A stretch of DNA of 64,000 bases from CAZGDB01 sp964524705 (GCA_964524705.1 CAZGDB010000005.1:1-64000), one strand, 5' to 3'; counted from the stretch's first letter, positions 24,877 through 34,669 are shown. A program made the numbers and translations. The notes: generated from the sequence alone by a model not told the origin.

Positions 24877-26265
24877 TTCGGCCTGACGCCATAAAGTTCC
24901 TTCTGGGGTATCTTCTAGCAGTACCCCTTCAGCTAACAGCTGTTGTCTAATGCTATCAGCTTTCGCGTATTCCCGTTGTTTACGGGCCTCTTCTCGCGCC
25001 GCCACCAACACTTGGATTTCTTTTTGTCTATCAGCAGATACAAAGCTTTGTAAGAAACCTGCGGGTTCTTGCTGCAATATTCCTAAAAAACTTCCCCAAT
25101 ATTTCAAGGTCGCGCTATATTGAGCAGCTTTTTCAGGGTGTGTTTTTTTGAAATGATAGATTTCATGACAAATTTCAAATAATACTGTTAAGGCTAATGG
25201 CGTATTTAAATCATCATACAAAGCCCCAAAAAACGCTGCTTCTTGCGGCAAATGCTGCATAGGGGTCGTCGCAGGGATATCTCTTAATGCCAAATACAAG
25301 GTATTTAAACTCTGTCTAGCTTGCGTTAAAGCCTCTAAACGAAACGGTAATGGGCTACGATAATGGGTACTAATTAAAAAATACCGTATCACTTCAGGGT
25401 CTTGCAGATGCATTAAGTCTCTCAAGGTATGAAAGTTCCCCAAAGACTTAGACATCTTTTGATCATCTACTTGCACAAATCCCACATGCATCCATTGTTT
25501 TACAAAGGGTTTACCACTCACTCCTTCACACTGGGCGCGCTCATTTTCATGATGTGGGAAGCATAAATCTCCCCCCCCACCATGAATATCCAAGGTCTCC
25601 CCTAACAGATCTCGAGTCATCGCTGCGCACTCGGTATGCCACCCCGGTCGACCCTGCCCCCAAGGAGAGGTCCAAGAAGGCTCATTAGGTTTACTGCTCT
25701 TCCATAAAACAAAATCTAAAGGACTGTGTTTTTCAGTATTCAGTGCAACCCGAGCCCCCACTCTTAAATCTTCTAAATTTTGATGCCCAAGCAAGCCATA
25801 ACCACTAAACTTTTCGGTTGCATAATAAACATCTCCGGAAGGCAAGGCATAAGCTAACCCTTTGGCTATCAACTTTTGAATCAAATCAAACATTTGTTCC
25901 ATATAATCGGTAGCTTTAGGTTCTAGATCTGGCTTAGCCAATCCCAGTTTATTAAAAACATCTTGCATACTATGGGTGTAACGCGTGGCGATTTCAGACC
26001 AGGTAACTTTTTCTTGCTCTGCTCTTAAAATAATTTTATCGTCAATATCGGTAATATTACGCACATATTTGACCTTATAGCCCATACCTTGTAATAACCG
26101 TACTAATACATCAAAAACAATAAAAACCCGCCCGTGCCCCAAATGACATTCATCATAGACTGTGATTCCACAGACATATAAAGACACCGCAGGAGGATTT
26201 TGAGGGGTAAAAATTTCTTTACGTTGCGTAGCAGTATTATAAAGATACAAAGGCTTAGCTTGCAT
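24874..26265 (-). CDS. cysS: Cysteine--tRNA ligase
   Basis: Class I synthetase. Zinc ligand Cys in LYVCGITVYD, HIGH-like HLGHGR, C/H zinc ligands around TECAAMTRDLL and FPHHENERAQ, and KMSKS in DQKMSKSLGNF are present. The ATG at 26265 has GGAGG 5 bases upstream and is the likely start; the ATG at 26277 contains that ribosome site. 463 residues is normal. It overlaps the gltX end by 11 bases. Confidence 0.97.
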   Translation of the reverse strand: MQAKPLYLYNTATQRKEIFTPQNPPAVSLYVCGITVYDECHLGHGRVFIVFDVLVRLLQGMGYKVKYVRNITDIDDKIILRAEQEKVTWSEIATRYTHSMQDVFNKLGLAKPDLEPKATDYMEQMFDLIQKLIAKGLAYALPSGDVYYATEKFSGYGLLGHQNLEDLRVGARVALNTEKHSPLDFVLWKSSKPNEPSWTSPWGQGRPGWHTECAAMTRDLLGETLDIHGGGGDLCFPHHENERAQCEGVSGKPFVKQWMHVGFVQVDDQKMSKSLGNFHTLRDLMHLQDPEVIRYFLISTHYRSPLPFRLEALTQARQSLNTLYLALRDIPATTPMQHLPQEAAFFGALYDDLNTPLALTVLFEICHEIYHFKKTHPEKAAQYSATLKYWGSFLGILQQEPAGFLQSFVSADRQKEIQVLVAAREEARKQREYAKADSIRQQLLAEGVLLEDTPEGTLWRQAE

Positions 26266-27664
26266 GTGTGCCTCCATGCATGACAGCCGTTAAACGTGCC
26301 ACCACGCCTTCTTTTCCTAAAAGAGCATAAATTTTGTCCATTTCAGGACCATCCATCATTCCTGTTAAAGCAACTCGCATCGGTAAAAACAGCCCTTTGC
26401 CCTTTAAGCTTAAGGATTCTTTCAATACACCCAATACTTCTGCCATCGTTTTTCCTGCACCAAAAGCAGCAATAGCTTGCTCAAAATACGCTTTACTCAC
26501 GGGCTGTAATACTGCTTTAGCTTCGGAACTTAAAACCAGGTTCCCAAAAAACACTTCTGCCCAATCTGCAGCCTCTGCTGGGAAAGTGAGATTTGCTTGA
26601 ATATGTTTTGCAAAGAGTTCACGTTTTTCTACAGGAACGCGATCTAAATAAGGATGTAATAACTGTAAGAGCTCTGGAAGCGCCAAATGGTGAATGGCAT
26701 TTTTTTGCCAATACATCAGTTGTTCTTCTAAAAAGTGTGCAGGTGCCCTACCAATACGTTCAATCTCAAAATGCTCAGCCAATCCTTGTTGGGTTAAAAA
26801 CTCAGGATTTTCATAATGATGCCCTAAGCGTGCTAATAAATTTAAAATTGCCAAGGGGTGATAGCCTTTTTCTTTTAATTCAGTAATGGCCTGACTACCA
26901 TTACGTTTAGACAGCGGCTTACCATCAAAACCAAAAATCATGGGCACATGTCCATAAAACGGCACGGGCAACCCTAAGCGTTCTAAGAGCACCAACTGTC
27001 GAGGGGTATTGGTCATATGGTCTTCCCCACGCAACACATGGGTCACCTGCATCAATGCATCATCAATAGCATTACAGAACATAAAGGTAGGCATGCCGTC
27101 TTGTTTACGGATGATCCAATCCCCTAAATCCGCTGCTTCAAACTTTTTAGAACCTTGTACTAAATCTGAAAATACAATACTACCTGCTGGCATTTTAAAA
27201 CGTAGTGTGCTCGGCAAATGTGCTTTATCTTTCTTTTGTTGGTCAGATAACCTCAAGCAAGTCCCTTCATAACGTGGCGGACGTCCTGCAGCCAGCTGTT
27301 GCTTACGAGACAGGTCTAACTCTAAGGCTGTGCAATAACAAGGATAGGCCTCTCCGGAGGCAATCAGCTGATCGTAATATTTTTGATAAGTATCTAAACG
27401 CTGACTTTGATAATATGGGCCTTTATCCCCAGCAGCAGGCGCTGGACCTTCATCTACCGTTAACCCTAACCATTTTAAATCGGCTACTAACTGCTCTACA
27501 TAACGCTCTTCCGAACGGGCTACATCAGTATCTTCTATACGTAATAAAAACACACCTTTGTGCTTTTTGGCATATAAATAACTAAATAATGCGGTGCGAA
27601 GATTACCGATATGTATAAAACCGGTAGGGCTAGGGGCAAAACGAGTTTTAATGACGTTGGACAT
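26255..27664 (-). CDS. gltX: Glutamate--tRNA ligase (GltX type)
   Basis: Class I synthetase with RFAPSPTGFIHIGNLRTALF at the N-terminus, the RIEDTD motif, and the KMSKS-equivalent KPLSKRNG. The family start is MSNVIKTRFAPSPTG at 27664; an ATG at 27697 with AGGG upstream would add 11 residues and cannot be excluded. About 469 residues. In pseudomonads this place between cysS and lpxH holds glnS, so gltX here may be the only synthetase or a tRNA-Gln-charging paralogue; the window cannot tell. Confidence 0.93.
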   Translation of the reverse strand: MSNVIKTRFAPSPTGFIHIGNLRTALFSYLYAKKHKGVFLLRIEDTDVARSEERYVEQLVADLKWLGLTVDEGPAPAAGDKGPYYQSQRLDTYQKYYDQLIASGEAYPCYCTALELDLSRKQQLAAGRPPRYEGTCLRLSDQQKKDKAHLPSTLRFKMPAGSIVFSDLVQGSKKFEAADLGDWIIRKQDGMPTFMFCNAIDDALMQVTHVLRGEDHMTNTPRQLVLLERLGLPVPFYGHVPMIFGFDGKPLSKRNGSQAITELKEKGYHPLAILNLLARLGHHYENPEFLTQQGLAEHFEIERIGRAPAHFLEEQLMYWQKNAIHHLALPELLQLLHPYLDRVPVEKRELFAKHIQANLTFPAEAADWAEVFFGNLVLSSEAKAVLQPVSKAYFEQAIAAFGAGKTMAEVLGVLKESLSLKGKGLFLPMRVALTGMMDGPEMDKIYALLGKEGVVARLTAVMHGGTHAS

Positions 27665-27755
27665 GGTACCTAAAGCTTTTAGAAAAATGATGCCCATGTT
27701 ACCCTAGTTTCATCAAAAAAGTGAGACTCCCTTTTAAGTTAAAAAGCTAAAAATC

Positions 27756-28445
27756 ATGAAAATTTGGATCACCTCAGACGTTCATTTATCGCAGAAGACC
27801 CCTGAGTTAAACGCACGATTTTTTAAATTTCTAGACAACCTGCCTGAGTTGGACGGCTTGTACCTGATAGGGGATATTTTTGAATATTGGGTAGGAGCGG
27901 ATATTAAGGATCCTATTGCTGAGCGCTTAGCAGAATACACCCAAAAACTTTCTCAAAGGTTTCCGGTCTATTTTATGCCCGGCAACCATGATTTTTTACT
28001 AGAGCCCACCTACGCCCACACCACCGGGATGACTTATTTACAGGACCATACAGTGGTTAATATGCCTCAAAAAATGTTACTTTTGCATGGGGATAGTTTA
28101 TGTCTAGAAGATAAGCTGTATCAAAAGTACCGTAAATTTGTCAGACACCCTCGCGTAGAAAAGTTCTTTTTAGGTTTACCCCGTTTTGTACGTTTAAAAA
28201 TCGCCAATTATTTACGCCACAAGAGTAATCAGTATGCTCCCACTGCAGACATCAGTATTGAAACAGCGCTATTAGAGGGCTTAGCGCAAGAACATCAAAT
28301 CAAACATATTATTCATGGTCACATTCATAAACCACAAGCCATCACCCATTCTAATGTCGCATATTGGACTTTAGGAGAATGGACAAAGGAAGAAGGCTGG
28401 TTTATTGAAGTCACAGAGACTGACGTAAAATTACAGCGTTACTAG
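27756..28445 (+). CDS. lpxH: UDP-2,3-diacylglucosamine diphosphatase LpxH
   Basis: Metallophosphoesterase of lipid A synthesis that makes lipid X. Metal-ligand motifs SDVHLS, GDIFEYWVG, GNHD, LLHGD and GHIHKP appear in order, as does the YRKFVRHP region that contacts substrate. 229 residues is normal. This implies a lipid A pathway. It diverges from gltX. Confidence 0.95.
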   Translation: MKIWITSDVHLSQKTPELNARFFKFLDNLPELDGLYLIGDIFEYWVGADIKDPIAERLAEYTQKLSQRFPVYFMPGNHDFLLEPTYAHTTGMTYLQDHTVVNMPQKMLLLHGDSLCLEDKLYQKYRKFVRHPRVEKFFLGLPRFVRLKIANYLRHKSNQYAPTADISIETALLEGLAQEHQIKHIIHGHIHKPQAITHSNVAYWTLGEWTKEEGWFIEVTETDVKLQRY

Positions 28446-28451
28446 TAATTT

Positions 28452-28910
28452 TTATTTATTCCTCAGGGCGTGAAATAATTTACGGAATCGACCCTCTTGA
28501 ATCTTTCCTTCATTGTTTTCTCCATCAGAGGAAGGAGGTGTAACTTCATGCCCCTGCTTCGATACTGAAGAATCAAGATGACTCTGCTTCGATTCTGGAG
28601 TATGGCCAAAAGTTTGGCTTGGAGTATACTTAGGCAAATGAGCATCATTCGTCCCGCCTGGCACCTGATACCCTACCGATTTTGAGCTTACTCCAAGATT
28701 CGCACGCAGCTGTGCCCAGCCTCCCCCTAAAACACCAGCAAAAGCGCCTGTTAAAAAAAACAACCCACCTACAATTGCAGGCACCCCAAAGGCAACCACG
28801 CTAGTAACGGCCAACACTACCCCCAACCCAATCCCCATTCCGATCCCCATACCAAAGGGGCTCGTCACTGCCTTTTTCACTTTTTGCCAAAAACTAAGCT
28901 TTGCTGCCAT
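28452..28910 (-). CDS. Small Gly-zipper membrane protein, unknown
   Basis: 152 residues. The N-terminus has a basic helix (SFWQKVKKAVTS), then a Gly-rich hydrophobic segment with GMGIGMGIGLG at residues 20-40 and a second at 42-65, probably a hairpin in the membrane. The C-terminal half is hydrophilic, rich in Ser, Gln and His, with a short internal repeat (SKQSHLD / SKQGHEV). It overlaps nothing and converges with lpxH. No family recognised. Confidence 0.6.
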   Translation of the reverse strand: MAAKLSFWQKVKKAVTSPFGMGIGMGIGLGVVLAVTSVVAFGVPAIVGGLFFLTGAFAGVLGGGWAQLRANLGVSSKSVGYQVPGGTNDAHLPKYTPSQTFGHTPESKQSHLDSSVSKQGHEVTPPSSDGENNEGKIQEGRFRKLFHALRNK

Positions 28911-29091
28911 TGATATAACCCTTTACTACTACTTCTATTCTTTAATTATAGGTTATCTGTTTCTTTTATGAGGGATGTTACACTTATTTACCCTAAGCAG
29001 TTTCAGAGTTCTCAACTTTTTAAGTTTTCTGTATTGTGCCCCTACCCATAAGGCCTCTATAATTTAACATCACTAGTCAACCGGTTTTGGT

Positions 29092-29514
29092 ATGTCCTTT
29101 ATTTTAGATCCTCGTTTAGAACAAGATTCTACGTTCGTCTATAACTTAACACTCTCTGAAGTACGTTTAAGTAACAATGCTGCATTTCCGTGGTTAATAT
29201 TGATACCAAAACGTAAACAGATGGTGGAGCTCATCGATTTGACCATTGAAGACCAAGAACAATTATTATTAGAAATTCGTCAGACATCACAAATCATGCA
29301 GGCTTTATTTAGGCCAAAAAAATTAAATATTGCAGCTTTAGGGAACATCGTCCCACAACTCCATCTGCATGTGATTGCCCGTTATGAGCAAGATCTTGCC
29401 TGGCCCAATCCCGTATGGAATAGCGGAATAACACAACACTATACCGAACACGAAAAACAAGAACGCATCCAAACTTTAATTGAAGCATTTAAGGAAACAC
29501 CCGATGCCTCATAA
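29092..29514 (+). CDS. HIT-family nucleotide hydrolase-like protein
   Basis: Histidine-triad fold of the proteobacterial 'LDPRLE' subgroup: N-terminal FILDPRLEQDSTFV, PWLILIPKR, LNIAALGNIVPQLHLHVIAR. The triad reads Q-x-H-x-H, so the first His is replaced by Gln, as is usual in this subgroup. Substrates are probably dinucleoside polyphosphates or nucleotidyl conjugates. 140 residues. Its end overlaps the next gene by 11 bases. Confidence 0.9.
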   Translation: MSFILDPRLEQDSTFVYNLTLSEVRLSNNAAFPWLILIPKRKQMVELIDLTIEDQEQLLLEIRQTSQIMQALFRPKKLNIAALGNIVPQLHLHVIARYEQDLAWPNPVWNSGITQHYTEHEKQERIQTLIEAFKETPDAS

Positions 29515-30214
29515 ACCTATTAGTGGTTTCCTAGATTTTGATAACACCCTAATGGAAACAGAAAAACATGCGCTACCTTCTTTAATTGCACGCTTTAATG
29601 AACTTTACCAATCTCAAATTCCCTCTCCCCTTACCCTTGCGCTATTTAAAAAACATTTTCACGGTCAAGCCCGTGAAATCTTATGCCTAAACTTAGGAAG
29701 TTTTTTTAATATCACCGTGGATTATTCCTTGCTTTATCAAGATAGGGAATTAAAAATTGCTGAATATTTACGCGGGATTCCTGAAGGTATTCTAATGGCA
29801 CCCAACCTCATTGAGGTCCTGCAAACATTATCAAAACGCGGTGTTGTTTTCAGTTTGGTAACCAACAATCCTGTAGCGCGCGCATTACTTTCTATGGAGT
29901 GTGCCAACAATCATCAAGGTAATATTTTAAAGGGGTTCTTTGAAAATCGTCTATTTGAAGCTGGGGCACTACAAAAACCACTACCAGATGTATATCTACG
30001 GGCAATAGTAGAAACCCATGCAAATCCAAACCAATCCTTTGCTGTTGAGGATAGCATTACTGGTGCAACAGCCGCTATAGCTGCAGGCCTAAAAACTTTT
30101 GCCTTTACAGGATTTGCAGAAAAACCCGATGATTTGGCTAGAGAACTGATACAAAAAGGTTGTGTTGCAGCCTTTCAAGATTGGCGTGAATTTCCAGGAT
30201 TATTACTAGAATAA
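29504..30214 (+). CDS. HAD-superfamily phosphatase (phosphoglycolate phosphatase-like)
   Basis: HAD motifs appear in order: DFDNTL near the N-terminus with nucleophile and acid Asp, TNN as motif II, the Lys in LQKPLPDVYL as motif III, and VEDSITG as motif IV. A helical cap lies between I and II. The ATG at 29504 (MPHKPISGFLDFDNTL) has AAGGAA 7 bases upstream; the frame opens earlier but inside the HIT gene. The two are coupled. Substrate cannot be deduced. Confidence 0.88.
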   Translation: MPHKPISGFLDFDNTLMETEKHALPSLIARFNELYQSQIPSPLTLALFKKHFHGQAREILCLNLGSFFNITVDYSLLYQDRELKIAEYLRGIPEGILMAPNLIEVLQTLSKRGVVFSLVTNNPVARALLSMECANNHQGNILKGFFENRLFEAGALQKPLPDVYLRAIVETHANPNQSFAVEDSITGATAAIAAGLKTFAFTGFAEKPDDLARELIQKGCVAAFQDWREFPGLLLE

Positions 30215-30218
30215 TCCT
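30196..30218. repeat. Perfect 9-bp hairpin over two convergent stop codons
   Basis: AGGATTATT-ACTAG-AATAATCCT contains the TAA of the HAD gene and the TAG of the ankyrin gene. No long T run follows. It may limit read-through from both sides. Confidence 0.5.
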
Positions 30219-32659
30219 GAAGGATTTAACCGCCTACGTTTCTCTGCTGCAGACAAAAGTAATGCACGCATTTCTGCAGAACCTGCAGCTGGTACAGATC
30301 CAACTGGCGAAAAAGACACTATGGGCGTTACTGCAGGCTTTATTTGACCATCATCATGCGTTCGTTTTTCAGCAGAAATAAAACACCGTTTTAATTCTGT
30401 CTCGTCTTTAAAGGTGAGAAACATAGGATCTTCTCTCAACCAGGCATTTTTTGGATCCAGAAACAAGTTTTCTAATTGTTGCAAAAGATCGCCTTCCCAT
30501 GATTTTTGATGTCGAGGAATCGGCAAACGATACTTTTTAAACTTTAATTGTACCATTCTTTCCCCGATAGGCCCGAGAGCCTCAGATGACACCTTTAATA
30601 AGCTCTCGTCTAGTAGTTTTAGTTTGTGATCTATATAAGCGTGCAACCCTATAATCACCTGTTCTTTTACAGATAAAACGAGCGCTGGTTCTATAACAAT
30701 ATTTTTTTTTGGCAACATATTATGCAAAATCGTGATCAATTCTGAATAAGGCACCTGCATTAATGCCATTTCTAATCCACAATATCCCTCTTTCGTCTTT
30801 GGTTCAAAAGTTTTTTTCATGTACCCCAAAAACATTTCTAAAGTTTTTTGCAACAGTAAGCTTCTTGGGAACTGATTAGTGTTTTCTAAAAAAGATCTAA
30901 ATGTGTCTTCTGAGCACCCTTCTACTGCTAATCCGTCAACAATAGCGTGCAGGATAGGGGTTCTTCCCATAAATGCAGCTTTTAATAATTTTTCTAAACC
31001 TTCATATCCTTTAATTAATAATATTTCCTTTATGCTCAAAATTCCATCTATAGGCGCAATATATTCTAGAGGTTGATGACTTACACATACTTTATCATGA
31101 ATCTTATTTAAGATTGCTAAATGATAATGAATCACTCCTTCAGGACATGCTGAATATTCTTCCTGTTCGGCCTGTGGTTTTCCGGCATTAAAAAACTCAC
31201 AACAGATGCTCAGTATGCCTTTACAGAGTGTCTGTCGCACATCTATTAATACTTCAAGAAGCTGTGCTTCCGTAAGTGCAACTCCATTTTGATATAGATG
31301 CTGAATGGCGAATAAATGTGCTGCTTCTTTAGTAGCTAACCAAACCAGTCCCGCTACTTTTTTAAATTTTTGTTTTAATTCATATGAATTTTGTGGGTTA
31401 TTTATACGCTGAATATACCCTAGATGTTGACGAGTTCCTTTGATTTCATATCTTAAAAAGTTAATGCGTTCTTGAGTCGTCATGTCTTTTAATATAGTTT
31501 TAACAGCCCCCTCCCCAAAAGATTTGTTAGCAATGCTCGCAATATCCTGCTCAAAAAGCGCGCTATCCAGGTATCGCACAAAATCCTGATAAGCTTCGTT
31601 TATTATGATTTCATCTTTGTTTTCACTTAATTTTTTAATTGTTTCTTCTGCAGATATTTTAGTTCGCTCATCATGTACACTTTGTGGATTATTTATCATA
31701 TTCGAAACATGATATTCTAAACACCCTTTCTCGCGCAGCATACTTTCTATTACATTGTATTTTTTTTCAATTTTTGCTCTGGTATCACACTCAAAAAACT
31801 CTAGCGCCGTCATTTCTTCTTCATTAGGGTTATTAACAATAATATTCTGTAATGTTAATAAATACTCAACAACTTCAATACGTTCATGCTCTGCGGCATA
31901 CAGTAACGCGGTTAAGCCATCATAATCACACAGATTATAGTCAGCACCACACAAACACAGTTCTTCTACAGTCTCTTTATTACCAGAGGCTGCCGCTATG
32001 ATTAAAGCTGTATTACCATAGACATTAATAAAATTTGCATCCACCGTGGGCTTGTGCATAAAAAACAACCTGACCATCTCTGCGCTAGCCAATTGAGCCG
32101 CATACATCAGGGCTGTGAATTGCTCTTCACTGACAATGTCTACGTTAGCATTATTTTTTAAAAGAAACTCCGCCACTTCTAAATGATTCTCAGCAGCAGC
32201 AAACATTAAAGCAGTTTTATTTTCATTATTTCGAAAATCAGGATCTGCTTGAAAGTCTAAAAGTAATCTAACAATTGTACTGTTCCCGTTACGTGCAGCC
32301 ACCATCAACGGTGTCCATTCGTTTCTATCGCTTATATTTGGAGAAACACCACTTTGTAATAAAAAACGTACTATATCTTCGTAGCCATATTGACAAGCAT
32401 AAAAAAGTGCTGTTTTATTTTTTTTATTCCTAGCATTAATATCAGCACCACACTGTAAAAAAAATTGTGCTATTTCTAGATATCCTTGCTTACACGCATA
32501 AATAAAAGACGTATCTCCCTGTTGATTACAAGCCTTTAGATCTGCACCAACTACCAATAAATCCTGTGCGACAGCGATATCTGCCACATCAAATAGTTCC
32601 TCATTAAGCTGCTTTTTTGTATACCATCGATACCATTGACGTCTCAAAAATGACAGCAT
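30206..32659 (-). CDS. Ankyrin repeat protein with unknown C-terminal domain
   Basis: 817 residues. About eight ankyrin repeats cover residues 35-300 (TSFIYACKQGYLEIAQFFLQ, TALFYACQYGYEDIVRFLLQ, TPLMVAARNGNSTIVRLLLD). A hinge MLREKGCLEYH follows, then a roughly 480-residue mostly helical region. That region shares many positions with the protein at 49823-51724: FGEG, ERINFLRYEI, GLVWLA, CPEGVIHYHLAILNKIHDKV, LEMFLGYM. The tail is Ala/Pro-rich and ends RRRLNPSGLF. Likely a host-interacting protein, as for ankyrin proteins of intracellular bacteria, but no secretion signal is evident. Convergent with the HAD gene, 9-base overlap. Confidence 0.85.
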   Translation of the reverse strand: MLSFLRRQWYRWYTKKQLNEELFDVADIAVAQDLLVVGADLKACNQQGDTSFIYACKQGYLEIAQFFLQCGADINARNKKNKTALFYACQYGYEDIVRFLLQSGVSPNISDRNEWTPLMVAARNGNSTIVRLLLDFQADPDFRNNENKTALMFAAAENHLEVAEFLLKNNANVDIVSEEQFTALMYAAQLASAEMVRLFFMHKPTVDANFINVYGNTALIIAAASGNKETVEELCLCGADYNLCDYDGLTALLYAAEHERIEVVEYLLTLQNIIVNNPNEEEMTALEFFECDTRAKIEKKYNVIESMLREKGCLEYHVSNMINNPQSVHDERTKISAEETIKKLSENKDEIIINEAYQDFVRYLDSALFEQDIASIANKSFGEGAVKTILKDMTTQERINFLRYEIKGTRQHLGYIQRINNPQNSYELKQKFKKVAGLVWLATKEAAHLFAIQHLYQNGVALTEAQLLEVLIDVRQTLCKGILSICCEFFNAGKPQAEQEEYSACPEGVIHYHLAILNKIHDKVCVSHQPLEYIAPIDGILSIKEILLIKGYEGLEKLLKAAFMGRTPILHAIVDGLAVEGCSEDTFRSFLENTNQFPRSLLLQKTLEMFLGYMKKTFEPKTKEGYCGLEMALMQVPYSELITILHNMLPKKNIVIEPALVLSVKEQVIIGLHAYIDHKLKLLDESLLKVSSEALGPIGERMVQLKFKKYRLPIPRHQKSWEGDLLQQLENLFLDPKNAWLREDPMFLTFKDETELKRCFISAEKRTHDDGQIKPAVTPIVSFSPVGSVPAAGSAEMRALLLSAAEKRRRLNPSGLF

Positions 32660-32733
32660 TTAACCACCTCTATCAACTTTTAATAGCATTGTATTTTATA
32701 GCAACGCTAACACAAAGTATCAATCTAGGAATA

Positions 32734-32785
32734 AAAAAAGCGCACCTCATTTAGCTGGTTTGCTAAACAAAGGTGCGCTTTTTAA
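32734..32785 (-). terminator. Intrinsic terminator after cvpA
   Basis: AAAAAGCGCACCT and AGGTGCGCTTTTT form the outer stem, and TTTAGC/GCTAAA an inner one; on the minus strand a T run follows. It closes the truA-accD-dedD-cvpA operon. Confidence 0.85.
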
Positions 32786-32800
32786 AGCAGAACAGTGTAT

Positions 32801-33433
32801 TTATTTTGTGGCTTTTTTTGCAGGTTCAGTAGTTGCTGGTTTAGTCACTGGTGCGACTTTTGCAGGCACTTCTTTAGCCGCACCTTCTTTAGGTGTTAGT
32901 GTCAAACCCAATTTCTTTTCCATACCTGGCAGAGCTGGAAGTTCTTTGCTTAATCCAGCTGGTGCACTTAAGTCCCAACGTTCTTGCACCCAAGTTTCCC
33001 ACTGCTGGATTTTAGGTAACATGTGAGATTCTTTAAAGATAGGATCTTGCATCGGTACATCCAAGGCTTTTAGGCCCCAGACTAACAACAAACACAGTAA
33101 TCCACCCTTTAAACTGCCAAATGCAAACCCCAAGAGACGATTAGGACCACCCATTACTCCAAATATTAAGCAACGATTTAAAATAGCGGTAATAATACCC
33201 CCTACTAATAACGTCGTAATCACGATACCGGCAAAGGCAACAGCCCATTGTAATAAAGGTTGTTCTATGACGATAGATAGGGAAGGCGCAAATGTAGGAG
33301 CTAAGCGTACACCTAAAAATAAGCTCAAAGCTAAAAAGGTCAATGCAAAAAATTCTTTTACAAACCCTCTTAAAAAACCAAGTAATGCACAGGCAACGAT
33401 AATCCCGATAACAATAATATCAAATATATTCAT
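32801..33433 (-). CDS. cvpA: CvpA family membrane protein
   Basis: Four hydrophobic segments in the first 125 residues with the family patterns GFLRGFVKEFFAL and GGPNRLLGFAFGSLKGGLLC. The C-terminus is an Ala/Pro/Lys-rich tail (KEVPAKVAPVTKPATTEP), longer than in E. coli CvpA. CvpA is linked to colicin V export and envelope stress tolerance. In relatives purF follows; here a terminator does. Start ATG 33433 has AGGTG 4 bases upstream. Confidence 0.9.
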   Translation of the reverse strand: MNIFDIIVIGIIVACALLGFLRGFVKEFFALTFLALSLFLGVRLAPTFAPSLSIVIEQPLLQWAVAFAGIVITTLLVGGIITAILNRCLIFGVMGGPNRLLGFAFGSLKGGLLCLLLVWGLKALDVPMQDPIFKESHMLPKIQQWETWVQERWDLSAPAGLSKELPALPGMEKKLGLTLTPKEGAAKEVPAKVAPVTKPATTEPAKKATK

Positions 33434-33441
33434 ATCAACAC

Positions 33442-33729
33442 CTATCCTGGTTGGTTTGTAGAACTATCCTTACTCCACGGCAATACCGCTGGGTTTTCTA
33501 AAATACGGGATTGTTTGCTTTTTTGAAGTTCTTGGCGTAACCGTTTGAGCTCTTTTTCTTCAATAATCACTTCTTTACCATTGGACCAAGTTGGTAAACT
33601 CAAAAGCGTAGGTTCCCCTGGTTTAACCCACAGGCGCGTTTCTTGGCATAAAACAAAAATAGCTAACAGCAGAACTCCCAATAATAGGAGGCCACCAAAA
33701 AGTCTTTCTTTTTGTTTCTGATCTGCCAT
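33442..33729 (-). CDS. DedD-like membrane protein lacking the SPOR domain
   Basis: About 95 residues starting MADQKQKERLFGGLLLLGVL, a charged N-terminus and one membrane helix like DedD. After the helix there is a Trp/Pro part and a charged helix (EEKELKRLRQELQKSKQ), but no SPOR domain, which in DedD binds septal peptidoglycan. Position between cvpA and accD is that of dedD; folC, usually next, is absent. A reduced DedD is my reading; homology is weak outside the N-terminus. Confidence 0.6.
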   Translation of the reverse strand: MADQKQKERLFGGLLLLGVLLLAIFVLCQETRLWVKPGEPTLLSLPTWSNGKEVIIEEKELKRLRQELQKSKQSRILENPAVLPWSKDSSTNQPG

Positions 33730-33799
33730 GAACCGCATTTTTTAACCCTTATTCATACAGCATAACACCCTAACTGACTTCCAGCAAATGACCAGTCTT

Positions 33800-34669
33800 T
33801 TAGAGGTCAGCGCGTGGAGTAATATTAAGCAGCATTCCAAGGATACGTGCGATACGGGCACGCAAGTCTCTGCGATCACAAATCGCATCCAAGGTTCCAT
33901 GATCTAAGAGGAATTCGCTGCGTTGGAATCCTTCAGGCAGTTGTTCTCTTAAGGTTTGTGCAATCACACGCGGGCCTGCAAAACCAATCAACGCCTTAGG
34001 TTCTGCTATCTGCAGATCTCCAAGCATTGCAAGACTCGCTGAGACTCCACCCGTACAAGGATTGACCATCACAGAGATATAAGGAATACCAGCTTGCTTT
34101 AAGCGTGCCAAGGTAGCAGAGACTTTGGCCATTTGCATCAACGAGATCAAAGATTCTTGCATGCGCGCTCCACCACTGGCTGCAAAGCAGATCAGAGGTC
34201 GTTTTTCTTGCAATGCGAGCTCAGCGGCTTTGGCAAATCTCGCACCTACCACAGCCCCCATAGAACCACCGATAAAAGAAAACTCAAAGGCACAAGCAAC
34301 CACTGGGATCCCTTGCAGGCTACCCTTCATGGCAATTAATGCATCTTTTTCACCTGTTGTCTTTTGCGCTTGAATTAAACGATCTTTGTAACGTTTGGTA
34401 TCCTTAAATTTAAGTTTGTCTTCTGGCTCTATCTCTGCGCCAATTTCTAGCAACTGACCTGGATCCAAAAAGGCGGTTAATCTATCACGAGCCTTAATGG
34501 GCATATGGTAACCACACTTCGTACAAACTTGTAGATTCAACTTTAACTCTGCTACGAACAAGACTGCTTGGCAGCCTGCACATTTAGTCCATAGCCCTTC
34601 CGGAATGCTGCTTTTACGGCTAGATGCTTTTAAACGAATACTATCGGATAATTTTTTAAACCAACTCAT
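33800..34669 (-). CDS. accD: Acetyl-CoA carboxylase carboxyltransferase subunit beta
   Basis: Carries out with AccA the carboxyl transfer step of malonyl-CoA synthesis. The zinc ribbon CAGCQAVLFVAELK...CTKCGYHM lies at about residues 29-52; the crotonase-fold core shows GGSMGAVVGARF, SGGARMQES and NPCTGGVSASLA. 289 residues is normal. It follows truA. Confidence 0.96.
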   Translation of the reverse strand: MSWFKKLSDSIRLKASSRKSSIPEGLWTKCAGCQAVLFVAELKLNLQVCTKCGYHMPIKARDRLTAFLDPGQLLEIGAEIEPEDKLKFKDTKRYKDRLIQAQKTTGEKDALIAMKGSLQGIPVVACAFEFSFIGGSMGAVVGARFAKAAELALQEKRPLICFAASGGARMQESLISLMQMAKVSATLARLKQAGIPYISVMVNPCTGGVSASLAMLGDLQIAEPKALIGFAGPRVIAQTLREQLPEGFQRSEFLLDHGTLDAICDRRDLRARIARILGMLLNITPRADL

